A stretch of DNA of 64,000 nucleotides from the NCBI GenBank assembly GCA_963678565.1, contig OY782875.1, forward strand, positions 3,348,001 through 3,412,000. Direction: 5' to 3'. This document shows positions 26,664-36,272 of the stretch, piece after piece. The position numbers and the translations under genes were made by a program. How positions within the stretch are numbered: the stretch's first letter is position 1; each line of letters opens with the position of its first letter. Origin of the DNA: SKHV01 sp963678565 (GTDB lineage: Bacteria > Bacteroidota > Bacteroidia > Bacteroidales > Prolixibacteraceae). Under the pieces are notes generated by a model that ran no database searches, was not told where the DNA came from, and worked only from the letters and a program-made list of their open reading frames with translations.

Positions 26664-27899
26664 ATGGCCTCAACAATATTCTTTTTACTTATTGGGATTA
26701 TCATATTCGACTACTTTTTAGAACGTTTGCTGGATTATTTAAATCAGAAAAACTGGTCCAATAAAATCCCCAAACTTTTAGAGGGAATTTATGATGATAA
26801 AAAGTATCAGGAGTCGCAACAATACAAAAAAACAAACCATCTTTTTGATATGCTTACTTCTACTTTTTCAGTAGTTGTTGTACTTGTTTTCCTGTTTGTT
26901 CAAGGTTTTGCCTGGGTTGATTCAATTGTATATTCCATTACATCGAATCAAATTTTGGCTGCTCTATTATTCTTCGGAATGATTGGCTTTGCGAACGATA
27001 TAATTAGTTTACCTTTTTCAATTTATCACACTTTTGTAATTGAAGAAAAATTCGGATTTAACAAAACCACTGTCAAAACTTTCATCATCGACAAATTAAA
27101 AGGCTGGTTAATGACAGCAATTTTGGGTGGAGGTATTTTTGCATTGATTATTTGGATTTATTCGATAACCGAAAACTACTTTTGGTTAATTGCTTGGGGA
27201 GCCATTACAATTATAACCTTGTTCATGACGATGTTTTATTCAAACATTATCGTTCCTCTTTTTAACAAACAAACGCCATTAGAAGATGGTGAATTGAAAG
27301 ATGGGATCAATGCTTTTGCAGAAAAAGCTGGGTTCCAATTAAAAAACATTTTCGTTATTGATGGTTCAAAACGTTCTACCAAGGCCAATGCTTATTTTAC
27401 AGGCATCGGACCAAAAAAACGAATCGTGCTTTACGATACGCTCATCAACGATTTAACAACAAACGAAATCATAGCCGTTTTAGCACACGAAATTGGACAT
27501 TACAAAAAGAAACACATCATCACCGGATTAATTTTAGGAATTATACAAACAGGATTTTTACTCTTCATTTTCTCTCTATTTGTTAGCTCGCCAGCACTTT
27601 CAGAAGCCTTAGGAGTTAATACTCCAAAATTTCATATCGGCTTGATTGCCTTTGGAATTTTGTATTCCCCGCTTTCGATGATTACCGGTATTTTAATGAA
27701 TTTGTTATCGAGAAAAAATGAGTACGAAGCCGATGCATATGCCAACTCTTTCGGATTAGGCGATGCATTGATTAGTGGATTAAAAAAATTGACACGTAAA
27801 AACTTAAGCAACTTAACGCCACATCCTGCTTATGTGTTTTTTCATTATTCACATCCAACTTTATTGCAAAGAATAGAGAAAATTGAAGATCAGAAATAA
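26664..27899 (+). CDS. M48 family zinc metalloprotease (Ste24/CAAX-type)
   Basis: The 411-aa protein has several N-terminal membrane helices and an M48 core with zinc motif LAHEIGHYKKKH and a downstream ligand segment ENEYEADAYA (here KNEYEADAYANSF). FTGIGPKKRIVLYDTLI is a further family signature. This is the layout of Ste24/CAAX prenyl protease 1; in bacteria such enzymes are thought to act in membrane protein quality control. The open frame extends back to a TTG at 26640, but ATG 26664 (MASTIFFLLIG) begins at the first membrane helix and is preferred. The cinA gene follows after 48 bases and may be co-transcribed. Confidence 0.92.
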   Translation: MASTIFFLLIGIIIFDYFLERLLDYLNQKNWSNKIPKLLEGIYDDKKYQESQQYKKTNHLFDMLTSTFSVVVVLVFLFVQGFAWVDSIVYSITSNQILAALLFFGMIGFANDIISLPFSIYHTFVIEEKFGFNKTTVKTFIIDKLKGWLMTAILGGGIFALIIWIYSITENYFWLIAWGAITIITLFMTMFYSNIIVPLFNKQTPLEDGELKDGINAFAEKAGFQLKNIFVIDGSKRSTKANAYFTGIGPKKRIVLYDTLINDLTTNEIIAVLAHEIGHYKKKHIITGLILGIIQTGFLLFIFSLFVSSPALSEALGVNTPKFHIGLIAFGILYSPLSMITGILMNLLSRKNEYEADAYANSFGLGDALISGLKKLTRKNLSNLTPHPAYVFFHYSHPTLLQRIEKIEDQK

Positions 27900-27947
27900 A
27901 AGACCAACAATTGAAAATCGAAGTTTAAAATTACTCAAGACTAAATA

Positions 27948-29189
27948 ATGAAAGCAGAAATAATTACAATAGGAGATGAAATTTTAATCGGACAAATTGT
28001 GGATACCAACTCAGCTTGGATGGCTACCGAACTAAATAACATTGGAATAAAAGTAGCTCAAATCACTTCTATTTCAGATGATCCGACACATATTGTTGAA
28101 GCGATTGATGCAGCCAAATTAAGAGCCGACATTATTTTAATAACCGGAGGATTAGGCCCCACTAAAGACGACTTAACCAAAAAAGTTTTGGCTGAATATT
28201 TCAATTCAAAACTAATCATGCATCAAGCCACGCTGGATCATGTTACGAGTTTTTTCGCTCGTAGAAATAAAGCCATGACGCAAGTAAATATTGATCAGGC
28301 ATTAGTGCCTGAGTGCTGCGAGGTGCTATTCAATAAAAATGGTACTGCTCCGGGTATGTGGTTCGAGGACGATGGAAAGTATATTGCATCGATGCCTGGT
28401 GTACCCTTTGAAATGAAAGGTTTAATGAGCGATTCTGTACTTCCAAAATTAGCTCAATTAAATGGCGTTCAAAAAATAGCGCACAAAACCATTTTAACTG
28501 TTGGAGTTGGCGAATCTTTTCTTGCCGATCAAATTGAAAATTGGGAACTAAATCTTCCATCTTTTATAAAACTGGCTTACTTACCTTCTCCCGGCAAAGT
28601 TCGATTACGATTGTCGGCTTTGGGCAATGATCAAGCGTTATTAGAAAATACGATTGATAAAGAAGTTAAAAAATTAAAGTTGATTATTCCTGAAGCGATC
28701 TATGGTTACGGGGAACAAACCTTAGCTGGAGCAGTTGGGAAACTCCTAGTGGCTTCCTCGTCAACAATAGCCACCGCTGAAAGTTGCACAGGAGGAACCA
28801 TTGCAAAAGAATTCACCGCCAATGCTGGTGCATCCAAATATTTTAAAGGAAGTATTGTAGCTTACTCTAACGAAGTAAAGAAAAATGTACTTGGTGTTAA
28901 TGAAAATGATTTGAAAACCTATGGTGCAGTAAGCCAACAAGTGGTTACTCAAATGGCCTTGGGTGTTCAAAAGTTACTAAAAACCGATTATGCCATTGCC
29001 ACTTCAGGAATTGCAGGACCTGATGGAGGTAGTGAAGAAAAGCCGGTGGGTACCGTTTGGATCGCAATTGTAACTCCGAGTGAAGTTTATGCACAGAAAG
29101 TAAATTATGCCAATAATCGGGAGCGAAATATTCTTCGTTCTTCGCAAGATGCATTAAATTCACTACGCCTTAGACTAGAAAAAAATTAA
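27948..29189 (+). CDS. cinA: CinA family protein / nicotinamide-nucleotide amidohydrolase
   Basis: The 413-aa protein has two parts. The N-terminal MoaB/MogA-like COG1058 domain (about 1-170) shows IITIGDEILIGQIVDTNS and ITGGLGPTKDDLTK. The C-terminal PncC domain (about 255-413) shows TAESCTGGTIAKEFT and ATSGIAGPDGGSEEKPVGT. PncC deamidates NMN to NaMN in pyridine-nucleotide recycling; the N-terminal part has ADP-ribose pyrophosphatase activity in characterised homologues. The length is typical for CinA. It follows the M48 gene by 48 bases. A long hairpin terminator lies about 260 bases downstream, next to the convergent porP-like gene. Confidence 0.95.
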   Translation: MKAEIITIGDEILIGQIVDTNSAWMATELNNIGIKVAQITSISDDPTHIVEAIDAAKLRADIILITGGLGPTKDDLTKKVLAEYFNSKLIMHQATLDHVTSFFARRNKAMTQVNIDQALVPECCEVLFNKNGTAPGMWFEDDGKYIASMPGVPFEMKGLMSDSVLPKLAQLNGVQKIAHKTILTVGVGESFLADQIENWELNLPSFIKLAYLPSPGKVRLRLSALGNDQALLENTIDKEVKKLKLIIPEAIYGYGEQTLAGAVGKLLVASSSTIATAESCTGGTIAKEFTANAGASKYFKGSIVAYSNEVKKNVLGVNENDLKTYGAVSQQVVTQMALGVQKLLKTDYAIATSGIAGPDGGSEEKPVGTVWIAIVTPSEVYAQKVNYANNRERNILRSSQDALNSLRLRLEKN

Positions 29190-29447
29190 ATCACAATTAA
29201 AAGAGCAAAAAGAACCAATAATAAAGAATGGATTGAAGAACCTGAACGTTCTTTGCTGCCATATATTTCCCAGAATTACTTTCAAGTTTCTGGCATTGTA
29301 TATCCAAAATTGCTAATTTAAACCAATCGAAATCCTTACAAACCAATACTTGCCGCCTGGGTATTAATTCCAGCGTAAATTCAAAACAGGATCGAAAAGA
29401 ACAAAATTAGTAACAAAACCTTAAATTGTTATAGATCATCAGATTTT

Positions 29448-29491
29448 CTAATTCTTATATTTTTTACTTCAGAAAAAAATATAAGAATTAG
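29448..29491. terminator. long hairpin terminator between cinA and porP-like gene
   Basis: CTAATTCTTATATTTTTT (from 29448) pairs with AAAAAATATAAGAATTAG (to 29491) around a short loop. It overlaps the stop codon of the convergent PorP/SprF gene and can terminate both transcripts. The rest of 29190-29447 holds no gene that I can see. Confidence 0.8.
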
Positions 29492-30432
29492 AAATAACGT
29501 GGAGACAATACTCTTTTCTGACGGAATGAGAAGCTATAGCTAATAAAAACTTCATGCGTTCCATTGTTGTAATTTCTTAATCTGCTATTGGTTAAATCGT
29601 AAGAATATCCCAATTGCATTTGATCATTCAATTGCATTCTAACATGTCCAGAAATGGCATCTCCTAAACGATAAGAAAGTCCAGTCCATAAACGATCATA
29701 AAATATAGCAGTAGTTGAAAGTTCGATTGATATTGGAGCACCGGATACGTGACGAATCATAAAAGATGGCTTTACCTTAATTACTGCATCCACTGTTTTC
29801 ACAAATCCACCTGTAAAATAATAGTGAATTTCTTCTCGAGCAACAGCATCGTTGTTGTCTTCATCATCGGCAAAGCTATTGCGTAATAACTTTGGAATAG
29901 AAAGTCCTAAAAAGTATTTATTGGGTTTGTAGAAATATGCCCCAACACCAAAATTGGGTAAAAACTTAGACGACAATCCATTCTCAAACACCCATGAATC
30001 TGCTTCATAAGAATCTAAAGAAAGTAAGTCTTTGCGAAAGTGATTAAACCCGGCTTTTAATCCAAGAGAAAGGTTATTTCCGCGGTCGAATTGCAAATGA
30101 TAGGCATAATCTACATAAACACCATTTTGCTCAACCGGATACACATTGTCGTTAATAAAGGTAAATCCCAATCCAACTTTATAATCAAAAAATGGAGAAT
30201 TTACCGAAATAGAATTAGTGGTCGGCGACCAATCACCCGTCCCCGTCCATTGCTTTCTGAAAATACCACCCAAATTAAAATTACCACTACTTCCGGCATA
30301 AGCAGGATTAATCACAACAGGGTTATTCATATATTGCGTAAACATAGGGTCTTGTTGTGCTTTTACTACCAATGTAAGCAAAAGCATTACAAGCAATAAT
30401 GAAAATTTAATATGTCTCTTTATCAATCTCAT
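29488..30432 (-). CDS. PorP/SprF family outer-membrane protein (T9SS cargo partner)
   Basis: The 314-aa protein has a signal peptide (FSLLLVMLLLTLVVKA) and the family opening QQDPMFTQYMNNPVVINPAYAGSSG, then alternating beta strands of an outer-membrane barrel ending in an aromatic residue (SPRYF). In Flavobacterium, SprF is needed to export the adhesin SprB, and PorP/SprF homologues are encoded beside type B cargo. Here the upstream gene, four bases away, encodes just such a gliding-type cargo protein of 1063 aa, so the pair is a SprB-SprF-like unit. The gene is the last of a four-gene run. Confidence 0.95.
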   Translation of the reverse strand: MRLIKRHIKFSLLLVMLLLTLVVKAQQDPMFTQYMNNPVVINPAYAGSSGNFNLGGIFRKQWTGTGDWSPTTNSISVNSPFFDYKVGLGFTFINDNVYPVEQNGVYVDYAYHLQFDRGNNLSLGLKAGFNHFRKDLLSLDSYEADSWVFENGLSSKFLPNFGVGAYFYKPNKYFLGLSIPKLLRNSFADDEDNNDAVAREEIHYYFTGGFVKTVDAVIKVKPSFMIRHVSGAPISIELSTTAIFYDRLWTGLSYRLGDAISGHVRMQLNDQMQLGYSYDLTNSRLRNYNNGTHEVFISYSFSFRQKRVLSPRYF

Positions 30433-30436
30433 AGAT

Positions 30437-33400
30437 TTATCGCTGAATGAAAAATCCTCCTTGTCGTTCTCGTTCTATTCTTTTTCCTGTATCTGTATCA
30501 AAGTCAATAATTTTAAGGATATAGTAATAAGTACCTACAGGCAACTGTCGATTATTCCCAATAAACACTCCTGTATTTGAAGATCCATCCCAATCGTTTT
30601 TATAATCTTTTGTATAGTAAACCAAACTTCCCCATCGGTTATGAATATATAACTCATTTCCGGCATGACGCTCGAGTCCTTCAATGACTAATACATCGTT
30701 TTCACCATCGCCGTTCGGAGTGAAAATCTCAGGGATGTTGATGATATCTTCGATATAAATATACACTGTAGCCGAATCACATTTGTCATAATAGTCGCAA
30801 ACAACATAAACAAAGCTATCTTCTCCTGCAAAGTTCAATTCTGGGGAATAAATAATAGTATATCCCCAATCACGCACTTGATTATACTTTGTACTCTGCG
30901 TTTGAATAGTTGATAAACTATCAAAAAGGACTTCCAAAGTTCCGTGAGTTGGTTGTTCCGCAATTGAAAGTGTTGGTGGAAGCATTCTACTGGTATCGTT
31001 ATACATTACTTCAATTTCTACCGGAGAATTAATATTCACAGTAAAATAATCATCAACCGCAGTAGAGTTCCAATCCTCCTGATAATCAGGAACTCCATTT
31101 CCATCGCGATCTTCTAATTCTAAACAACTGATAGAACCATCATTATCGTCATCATCGTCTAAGAAATTAGGAATACCATCTCCGTCCAAGTCATCGTTAT
31201 AGTAATCTCCATCCCCATTGGTATCCTCAACTATTGTTAAAACACAATCGTTATCATCATCAACATCGTGATAGTTGGGGAATTCATCCCCATCGGTATT
31301 GGTTTGGGTTGGATCTCCAGGAGATTCAAAATCTTCAAGTACGGTTAAAACATTATCATTGTCATCATCAACATCGTGATAATCTGGAATGCCATCCCCA
31401 TCGAAATCATCATTACAAGGATTACCATCCCCATTTAAGTCTTCAACAATATCGGGTACATTATCGGCATCAGCATCATAAGTTGGAGAAATGGTAATAT
31501 CGAGATAAACCGTAGCAATATTCGAAACTAAATTTTTCTCATCGAATACAATGTAGCTAAACTCATCGGATCCGATATAGCACTCAAACGGACGATAAGT
31601 TATTTGTCCCGTTTCAGAATTCACTGAAATTTCGCCATACTCAGGAAAAGAATTCAATTGAACAGTTGTTTCATCCAGATTATCATCTTCATCAGTATCA
31701 TTTCCGGTCACACTAAAGGTATTGTAAATTCCACTGTGTACATTGAGAATATCGTTGTTAGCAATTGGTGGATTTCCATCAGCTACCATGATAAAAACCG
31801 TATCCTGTGTACATAACGATGAGGATCCATTGTCACAAACGGTATAAATTATTGTATCCATTCCAGAGTAATTTGTCGGTGGAATATAAATCAATTGATT
31901 ATCAAGAATTGTAGCAGTTCCTCCAGACGTTGGTTGAACAAGGCCTGAAAGTGTCAAACTATCTCCGTCTGGATCGAAATCATTGCTTAAAACATTAATT
32001 TGCTTATCAATTGCATTAATTATACAATTTACATAGTCGGTAACAGCAATAGGAGCACTATTACAGTAATAACCAAAGTTTAAATCAGAATGTATTGGAT
32101 CTGCTTCAGTAACTGCTATTATATAATCTTTAAAGACAGATTGGTCGCAATACAATTCACTTTCGCTATTATTAAAAACCAAGTGTTGTTTGCCAGTCGA
32201 TGCTAAATAAGATGGCTTTACCCTCTTACTTTTTCCAATATCGTCTATTGCCTTCACCAATCCAGTTCTTCTTATCACTTCAGCACTGGCTTGCAGATAA
32301 GTATCGTTTAATAATTTGATGGTGTAATTTCCATAAATATTATCGCCTTCAGGACGCGCTCTCCAAATACCCAGTAAACCAATAATTACAGTTTCTTGGT
32401 ATCCTTGATCATTCACATCTGATATATTTGATGATTCAACATTGCCAAAACCACCAACTTTAAGCTCTCCTAAATTCTCAGGTCCTTCATAACTACCATC
32501 TTCATTATAATCAATCCATTCCCATTGATCAAAATCAATATATCCGTTGGCATCGGGAATATTTTTGGTAATTAAATTATCATCATTGGCATCGTACCAT
32601 TCATCAACAATACCATTTCTATTTACATCGTACCAAACAAGCCCGCCTAATACCGGACCATTGTATTTATCGAATGCAAAATTGTGTTGTTGATACTCAC
32701 AAGCGATCAAATCGGTATAGAAAAGACTTGACTCTACCGCATATAAACTTTGAGCAGCATTCAAGTTTTCATCTTGAACTTGTACTAAGTAAGATCCTGG
32801 TACTAAATTATCAAATTCATAATATCCTGAAGAAGAGCTTAAAACCAACTCTATTGAGCCCGGTGTATCGTCCTGAGGAATTAGCGTTATTGGTACATTT
32901 TTAAGTGTTGCACCATTATTAGCATTGGTAATAACTCCTGAAATAGCCGTAAAACCATTACAATATTCAACATCAATTAAAATTGTATCGGAATCACAAA
33001 ATGTTGGAGTTCCGTTATCACAAATGGTATATAAAATTGTATCCTGACCAATAAAATCGACAGGTGGTGTATAGATTATTTTGTTGTCTTCAATTCGGAC
33101 AACAGCCCCCGAAGTTGGCATTGTAATTTCGGTTAAGGTAAGGTCGTCACCATCCGGATCGGAATCGTTTTCTAATGGATTGATTATTTGCTCGGTAGTA
33201 TTGAAGAAAAAATTCACCTGATCGCGAACCGCAAGCGGTGCGTGATTTCCATCTTTCACTGTTACAGCAAGAGATTGCAAATTGATACAACCGGTTGAGT
33301 TATCGGCCACTTCAATAAAAATATAGAATACAGTCTCCTCCGGAACTTCCAAACCCCATTTAATATCCACTTGGTAAACTGCGGTACCAATCAAAGCATC

Positions 33401-33628
33401 TTCAGACGCATCGTAGCCCTCGCTAACAAATTCATAATCTGATCCGTATTCTGCATGAGTACCACTCAAATCGGTAGCCACATACCACTTTACAGGATTA
33501 ATAAGTTGATTATCATCAACTGACGCATTGTAAGTATGGGTAGCACCTCTATACGGATTGATATGGGTCGATTGCCCATAACCTCCGATAAAAAGAACTA
33601 AAAACAGTATTATTGCGACTACCCTCAT
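30437..33628 (-). CDS. T9SS type B (gliding-associated CTD) multidomain surface protein
   Basis: The 1063-aa secreted protein has a signal peptide (to about residue 18), then an N-terminal module beginning PYRGATHTYN (about 20-130) that also begins the two small proteins upstream. Next are a cadherin-like/Big domain (about 131-225), a Cna-B/carboxypeptidase-regulatory-like domain (about 225-330), further cadherin-like domains (about 520-720), a long Asp-rich thrombospondin type 3 stretch (about 725-860, DGDGIPDYHDVDDDNDN) that should bind calcium, and a C-terminal gliding-motility domain (about 975-1063, PEIFTPNGDGENDVL to GGFFIQR) of the type B T9SS class. It is probably displayed on the cell surface and exported with the PorP/SprF partner. 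Confidence 0.93.
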   Translation of the reverse strand: MRVVAIILFLVLFIGGYGQSTHINPYRGATHTYNASVDDNQLINPVKWYVATDLSGTHAEYGSDYEFVSEGYDASEDALIGTAVYQVDIKWGLEVPEETVFYIFIEVADNSTGCINLQSLAVTVKDGNHAPLAVRDQVNFFFNTTEQIINPLENDSDPDGDDLTLTEITMPTSGAVVRIEDNKIIYTPPVDFIGQDTILYTICDNGTPTFCDSDTILIDVEYCNGFTAISGVITNANNGATLKNVPITLIPQDDTPGSIELVLSSSSGYYEFDNLVPGSYLVQVQDENLNAAQSLYAVESSLFYTDLIACEYQQHNFAFDKYNGPVLGGLVWYDVNRNGIVDEWYDANDDNLITKNIPDANGYIDFDQWEWIDYNEDGSYEGPENLGELKVGGFGNVESSNISDVNDQGYQETVIIGLLGIWRARPEGDNIYGNYTIKLLNDTYLQASAEVIRRTGLVKAIDDIGKSKRVKPSYLASTGKQHLVFNNSESELYCDQSVFKDYIIAVTEADPIHSDLNFGYYCNSAPIAVTDYVNCIINAIDKQINVLSNDFDPDGDSLTLSGLVQPTSGGTATILDNQLIYIPPTNYSGMDTIIYTVCDNGSSSLCTQDTVFIMVADGNPPIANNDILNVHSGIYNTFSVTGNDTDEDDNLDETTVQLNSFPEYGEISVNSETGQITYRPFECYIGSDEFSYIVFDEKNLVSNIATVYLDITISPTYDADADNVPDIVEDLNGDGNPCNDDFDGDGIPDYHDVDDDNDNVLTVLEDFESPGDPTQTNTDGDEFPNYHDVDDDNDCVLTIVEDTNGDGDYYNDDLDGDGIPNFLDDDDDNDGSISCLELEDRDGNGVPDYQEDWNSTAVDDYFTVNINSPVEIEVMYNDTSRMLPPTLSIAEQPTHGTLEVLFDSLSTIQTQSTKYNQVRDWGYTIIYSPELNFAGEDSFVYVVCDYYDKCDSATVYIYIEDIINIPEIFTPNGDGENDVLVIEGLERHAGNELYIHNRWGSLVYYTKDYKNDWDGSSNTGVFIGNNRQLPVGTYYYILKIIDFDTDTGKRIERERQGGFFIQR

Positions 33629-33664
33629 TAAGAAAAATTGCAGCTATAAATCTAGCTATATTTG

Positions 33665-33706
33665 AAATAAACCGTCATCATATTTAAAAATGAAGACGGT
33701 TTATTT
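33665..33706 (-). terminator. hairpin between the 290-aa and 1063-aa genes (possible attenuator)
   Basis: AAATAAACCGTC (33665-33676) pairs perfectly with GACGGTTTATTT (33695-33706), extended inside by TCA/TGA after one mismatch. It lies in the 121-base gap after the 290-aa gene. Only a weak T-rich tract follows, so it may end some transcripts and let others read into the giant cargo gene. Confidence 0.55.
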
Positions 33707-33749
33707 AATGGAATTATTTATTTGAAAAAAACTATTTTATTCATCAATT

Positions 33750-34622
33750 TTAAACTCCTCCCATCGAGTTGATCACAGGCATCACCTGAATTGTATGTGT
33801 CACCAAATCGTTCGATTCATCACTATCGTTCAGGTCGGTATGCTCTTCTCTTTGTTCCGTCACTTCAAAGTTAACTTCACGATACTCACCAGGAGCATTC
33901 TCAATTGAAACCGTAACCAGTACCTCATCGTCTAAACCATTAATGGTATAACGGTTATCAGCATTTGCCAATACAATTCCTGAATTCTCGCCTTCAATAG
34001 AAATGATAACATTGTCTAGATTCAGGTTTGGATCTACCTTTAAAGTTGGTACAAATGACCAATTATAGGTATCTCCTGCATCAGCAGTTAAGTTATTCTC
34101 GGTTCCATTCACTCGAATAACTTTGAAAGTTAAAACTGTTGTTCCTAAAGAACTTCCCAAAGGATCGAAACCATTACCGTTTGAAACATCCGGACAGCTT
34201 TCGGTATAATCCGTTGGTATATTTTCCGACAACAAGTCGAAAGCATTTACCTGAGGATTTACCTCCACATATCGATAGTTAGAACATCCCGATGTTCCGT
34301 TTACTTGCAACCAAACATAATAGGTGTGCATGGAAGCACCACCAAACCATGAAATTGTTGCTGAAGCTTTCCCGTCTTCCAGCACTGTTCCCTTGGGTTC
34401 ACTCACAAAATCAAATTCACCTGTAACTGCATCGTCATAAATATTCGTTCCTTCGGCATTCGATGCAATGTAGAACTCATATTCGGCTCCAATAGTTACT
34501 TCACTCCAAGTGTAGGTATGCGAAGCACCTTCGAAAGGTTGCAGTGCTGAACTTTGTGCCTTGGCTGTTAGCCCAATGGCTAACAGCAAGAACACTAAGC
34601 TTATATTTTTACAGGTTATCAT
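33750..34622 (-). CDS. secreted two-domain protein with shared C-terminal domain (290 aa)
   Basis: Function is not recognised. A signal peptide (to about residue 22) is followed by an N-terminal module PFEGASHTYTWS...CSNYRYVEVNP (about 25-118) homologous to those of the 309-aa and 1063-aa neighbours. The C-terminal domain (about 122-290) has the same order of motifs as the 1828-, 2495- and roughly 731-aa proteins: C-P-D-V then F-D-P, a YNWSF strand, SIENAPGEYREVNFEV, then THTIQVMPVINSMGGV at the end. It lies 11 bases downstream of the 309-aa gene. There is no type A or type B T9SS CTD that I recognise, so its export route is open; the shared C-terminal domain may itself be the signal. Confidence 0.85.
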   Translation of the reverse strand: MITCKNISLVFLLLAIGLTAKAQSSALQPFEGASHTYTWSEVTIGAEYEFYIASNAEGTNIYDDAVTGEFDFVSEPKGTVLEDGKASATISWFGGASMHTYYVWLQVNGTSGCSNYRYVEVNPQVNAFDLLSENIPTDYTESCPDVSNGNGFDPLGSSLGTTVLTFKVIRVNGTENNLTADAGDTYNWSFVPTLKVDPNLNLDNVIISIEGENSGIVLANADNRYTINGLDDEVLVTVSIENAPGEYREVNFEVTEQREEHTDLNDSDESNDLVTHTIQVMPVINSMGGV

Positions 34623-34633
34623 TAATTATACTA

Positions 34634-35563
34634 TTAGAAACCAGTGAATCCTCCAACAGTTGGTATTGGGTCGATAGTGTAACCTTTAGAATTGTTTCCA
34701 GCAGTCACGTCAGCAACTAATGTATTAGACCATGCACCTAATTGCTGATCAGCAATCGTGGCAGTTACTCCTTGTGAAGTTACACTTGCATCTGTTAAAA
34801 CTCTTACATAAACCTCCAAGTCTGTATTTGAAACAGTATTTACAACACCTTCGGTGTATGCACTCCAAGTTGAACCATCAGTTGAATACTGTATAGCATT
34901 TTCCGCTGCAAAACCAGTGAATGAAGCACTAAATTTCCAGTCATAAGAAGATGGATCAGGAATGTTTAATACAACTCTGAAATATGCATAAGTCTCACCA
35001 TCATCTACAGTACCTTCTGTATCAAACTCATTATTTATCAATTGACTTAAACTAATACACTCATTTCCTCCATCTGCATCATCATTTGATAAATCAAGAC
35101 CAGTTGCACTAGCATCGGCTAATCCAACAACTGTAATCTCTACATCGAAAGCATTTGACCTTGGATCAATACCTAAAAAACGATAATTAGAACAGCCAGA
35201 ACCAGCATCAGTTACAATAACCCATAATTTATAATCATCACCAGCAGTTTCATTAATAGCTGCATCAGCTCCCCAAGTAATATCAATATCTTGAGTAACG
35301 GCAGCAACAGTATTAAAGTCTGCACTTGAAGCAAACCAAACGCCTAGTCCAGCACTCGCCCCCATTGCAATCTGATCATCTGAAGGGTCAGTATCTGCAA
35401 ACAGAGTAACTACGAATTCAACATCATCACCAATAGTCAAACCACCAATTTCATAATTAAACTCCATACCTTCCCAAGGTACGTCTGCAGTTTGTGCATT
35501 TGCTTTGTTGGAGATTCCAACAACGGCCAGTAAAACAATAAAAGTGTAAATAATTTTTTTCAT
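34634..35563 (-). CDS. secreted two-domain protein with shared C-terminal domain (309 aa)
   Basis: Function is not recognised. A signal peptide (KKIIYTFIVLLAVVGISNKANA) precedes an N-terminal module starting PWEGMEFNYEIGG and ending GCSNYRFLGIDPRSNAFDVE, parallel to the 290-aa protein. The C-terminal domain is more divergent than in the other members but keeps C-I-S-L then F-D-T, a FRVVLNI...YDWKFSASF pair of strands, and the end YTIDPIPTVGGFTGF. It is very acidic. As the first gene of the apparent four-gene operon it has a good promoter upstream. The order 309, 290, 1063, PorP suggests these small proteins work with the type B cargo on the surface, perhaps as subunits or a base; that is inference. 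Confidence 0.84.
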   Translation of the reverse strand: MKKIIYTFIVLLAVVGISNKANAQTADVPWEGMEFNYEIGGLTIGDDVEFVVTLFADTDPSDDQIAMGASAGLGVWFASSADFNTVAAVTQDIDITWGADAAINETAGDDYKLWVIVTDAGSGCSNYRFLGIDPRSNAFDVEITVVGLADASATGLDLSNDDADGGNECISLSQLINNEFDTEGTVDDGETYAYFRVVLNIPDPSSYDWKFSASFTGFAAENAIQYSTDGSTWSAYTEGVVNTVSNTDLEVYVRVLTDASVTSQGVTATIADQQLGAWSNTLVADVTAGNNSKGYTIDPIPTVGGFTGF

Positions 35564-35695
35564 AACATTTAATTTTTAAAGATGAACCTATCAATTTTCA
35601 TCTATTTCGAATTTTAAGATTATTTATTTCTGTTTTCTATATATTTTTCTTTACACGAATGAAAAGTATCTTCTTTTAATTTTAATTACCCAATA

Positions 35696-35724
35696 CAAAT
35701 ATATTAATATCGTGTTGTAAACAA
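35696..35724 (-). promoter_or_regulatory. promoter of the 309/290/1063/PorP operon
   Basis: On the minus strand a TTG (35724-35722) is followed after 18 bases by TATATTTG (35703-35696), a perfect TAnnTTTG box. The leader would be about 125 bases. It is the only good promoter I find for the four-gene run. Confidence 0.6.
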
Positions 35725-36173
35725 GCCTAAAACCAAGGTCTTAACTCCATATTTTGATAAACGTCGGTTTTGGTATTATGTACCGACTTATTAAAATGAT
35801 AAAAAATATTACCATTATGGATAAACAGACCAATTATATTGATGAACCTTAAGTGTCCATAACCAACATAAGCAATTATGCCCAGCTATTTATCTCAAAA
35901 AAAACATAACTTCTCTATTAACCTTATACTAATTAGTGCACAACAAAAGCAGTACTCTAATCAATTTAAAGAGCATATATAATAATTGATAAAATTAAAA
36001 TTGGAATTAACTTATAAACTCATTAAACAATTATTCCTCCCACTTTATTATTCCCTTTTTTGCGCAAAGGTTACCCAGAATAAGCCTTAATTAAAATGAA
36101 TATATATTAGTGATAAGCTTCCACACCACATACACTACCCCCTGTTTTTAACTAGGGCCTACAATCCTTTTAT

Positions 36174-36265
36174 CCACTCGTTACAAACAAGGGGCAGACC
36201 AGGGATTTGATATGGTTGTAACAAGGGGGAGCAAAGTTGAACCACTCGTTACAAACGAGGGGTAG
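36174..36265. repeat. cluster of REP-like palindromic elements
   Basis: Two copies of a 24-base element with consensus CCACTCGTTACAAACGAGGG plus a GCAG-like end lie at 36174-36197 and 36242-36265. A fragment lies at about 36216-36233. The core CTCGTT-nnn-AACGAG is a hairpin with a 3-base loop in the second copy. Similar elements occur at 42125-42195, 43694-43708 and 51500-51564. Confidence 0.75.
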
Positions 36266-36272
36266 GAAATTA

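Larger units (their letters stand above)
35564..36272. other. 709-base intergenic region with promoter and REP-like palindromes
   Basis: The right-hand part, next to the 1828-aa gene, contains three REP-like elements (see 36174-36265). The left-hand part holds the leftward promoter of the 309-aa operon. No ORF of interest is present between them. Confidence 0.7.
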
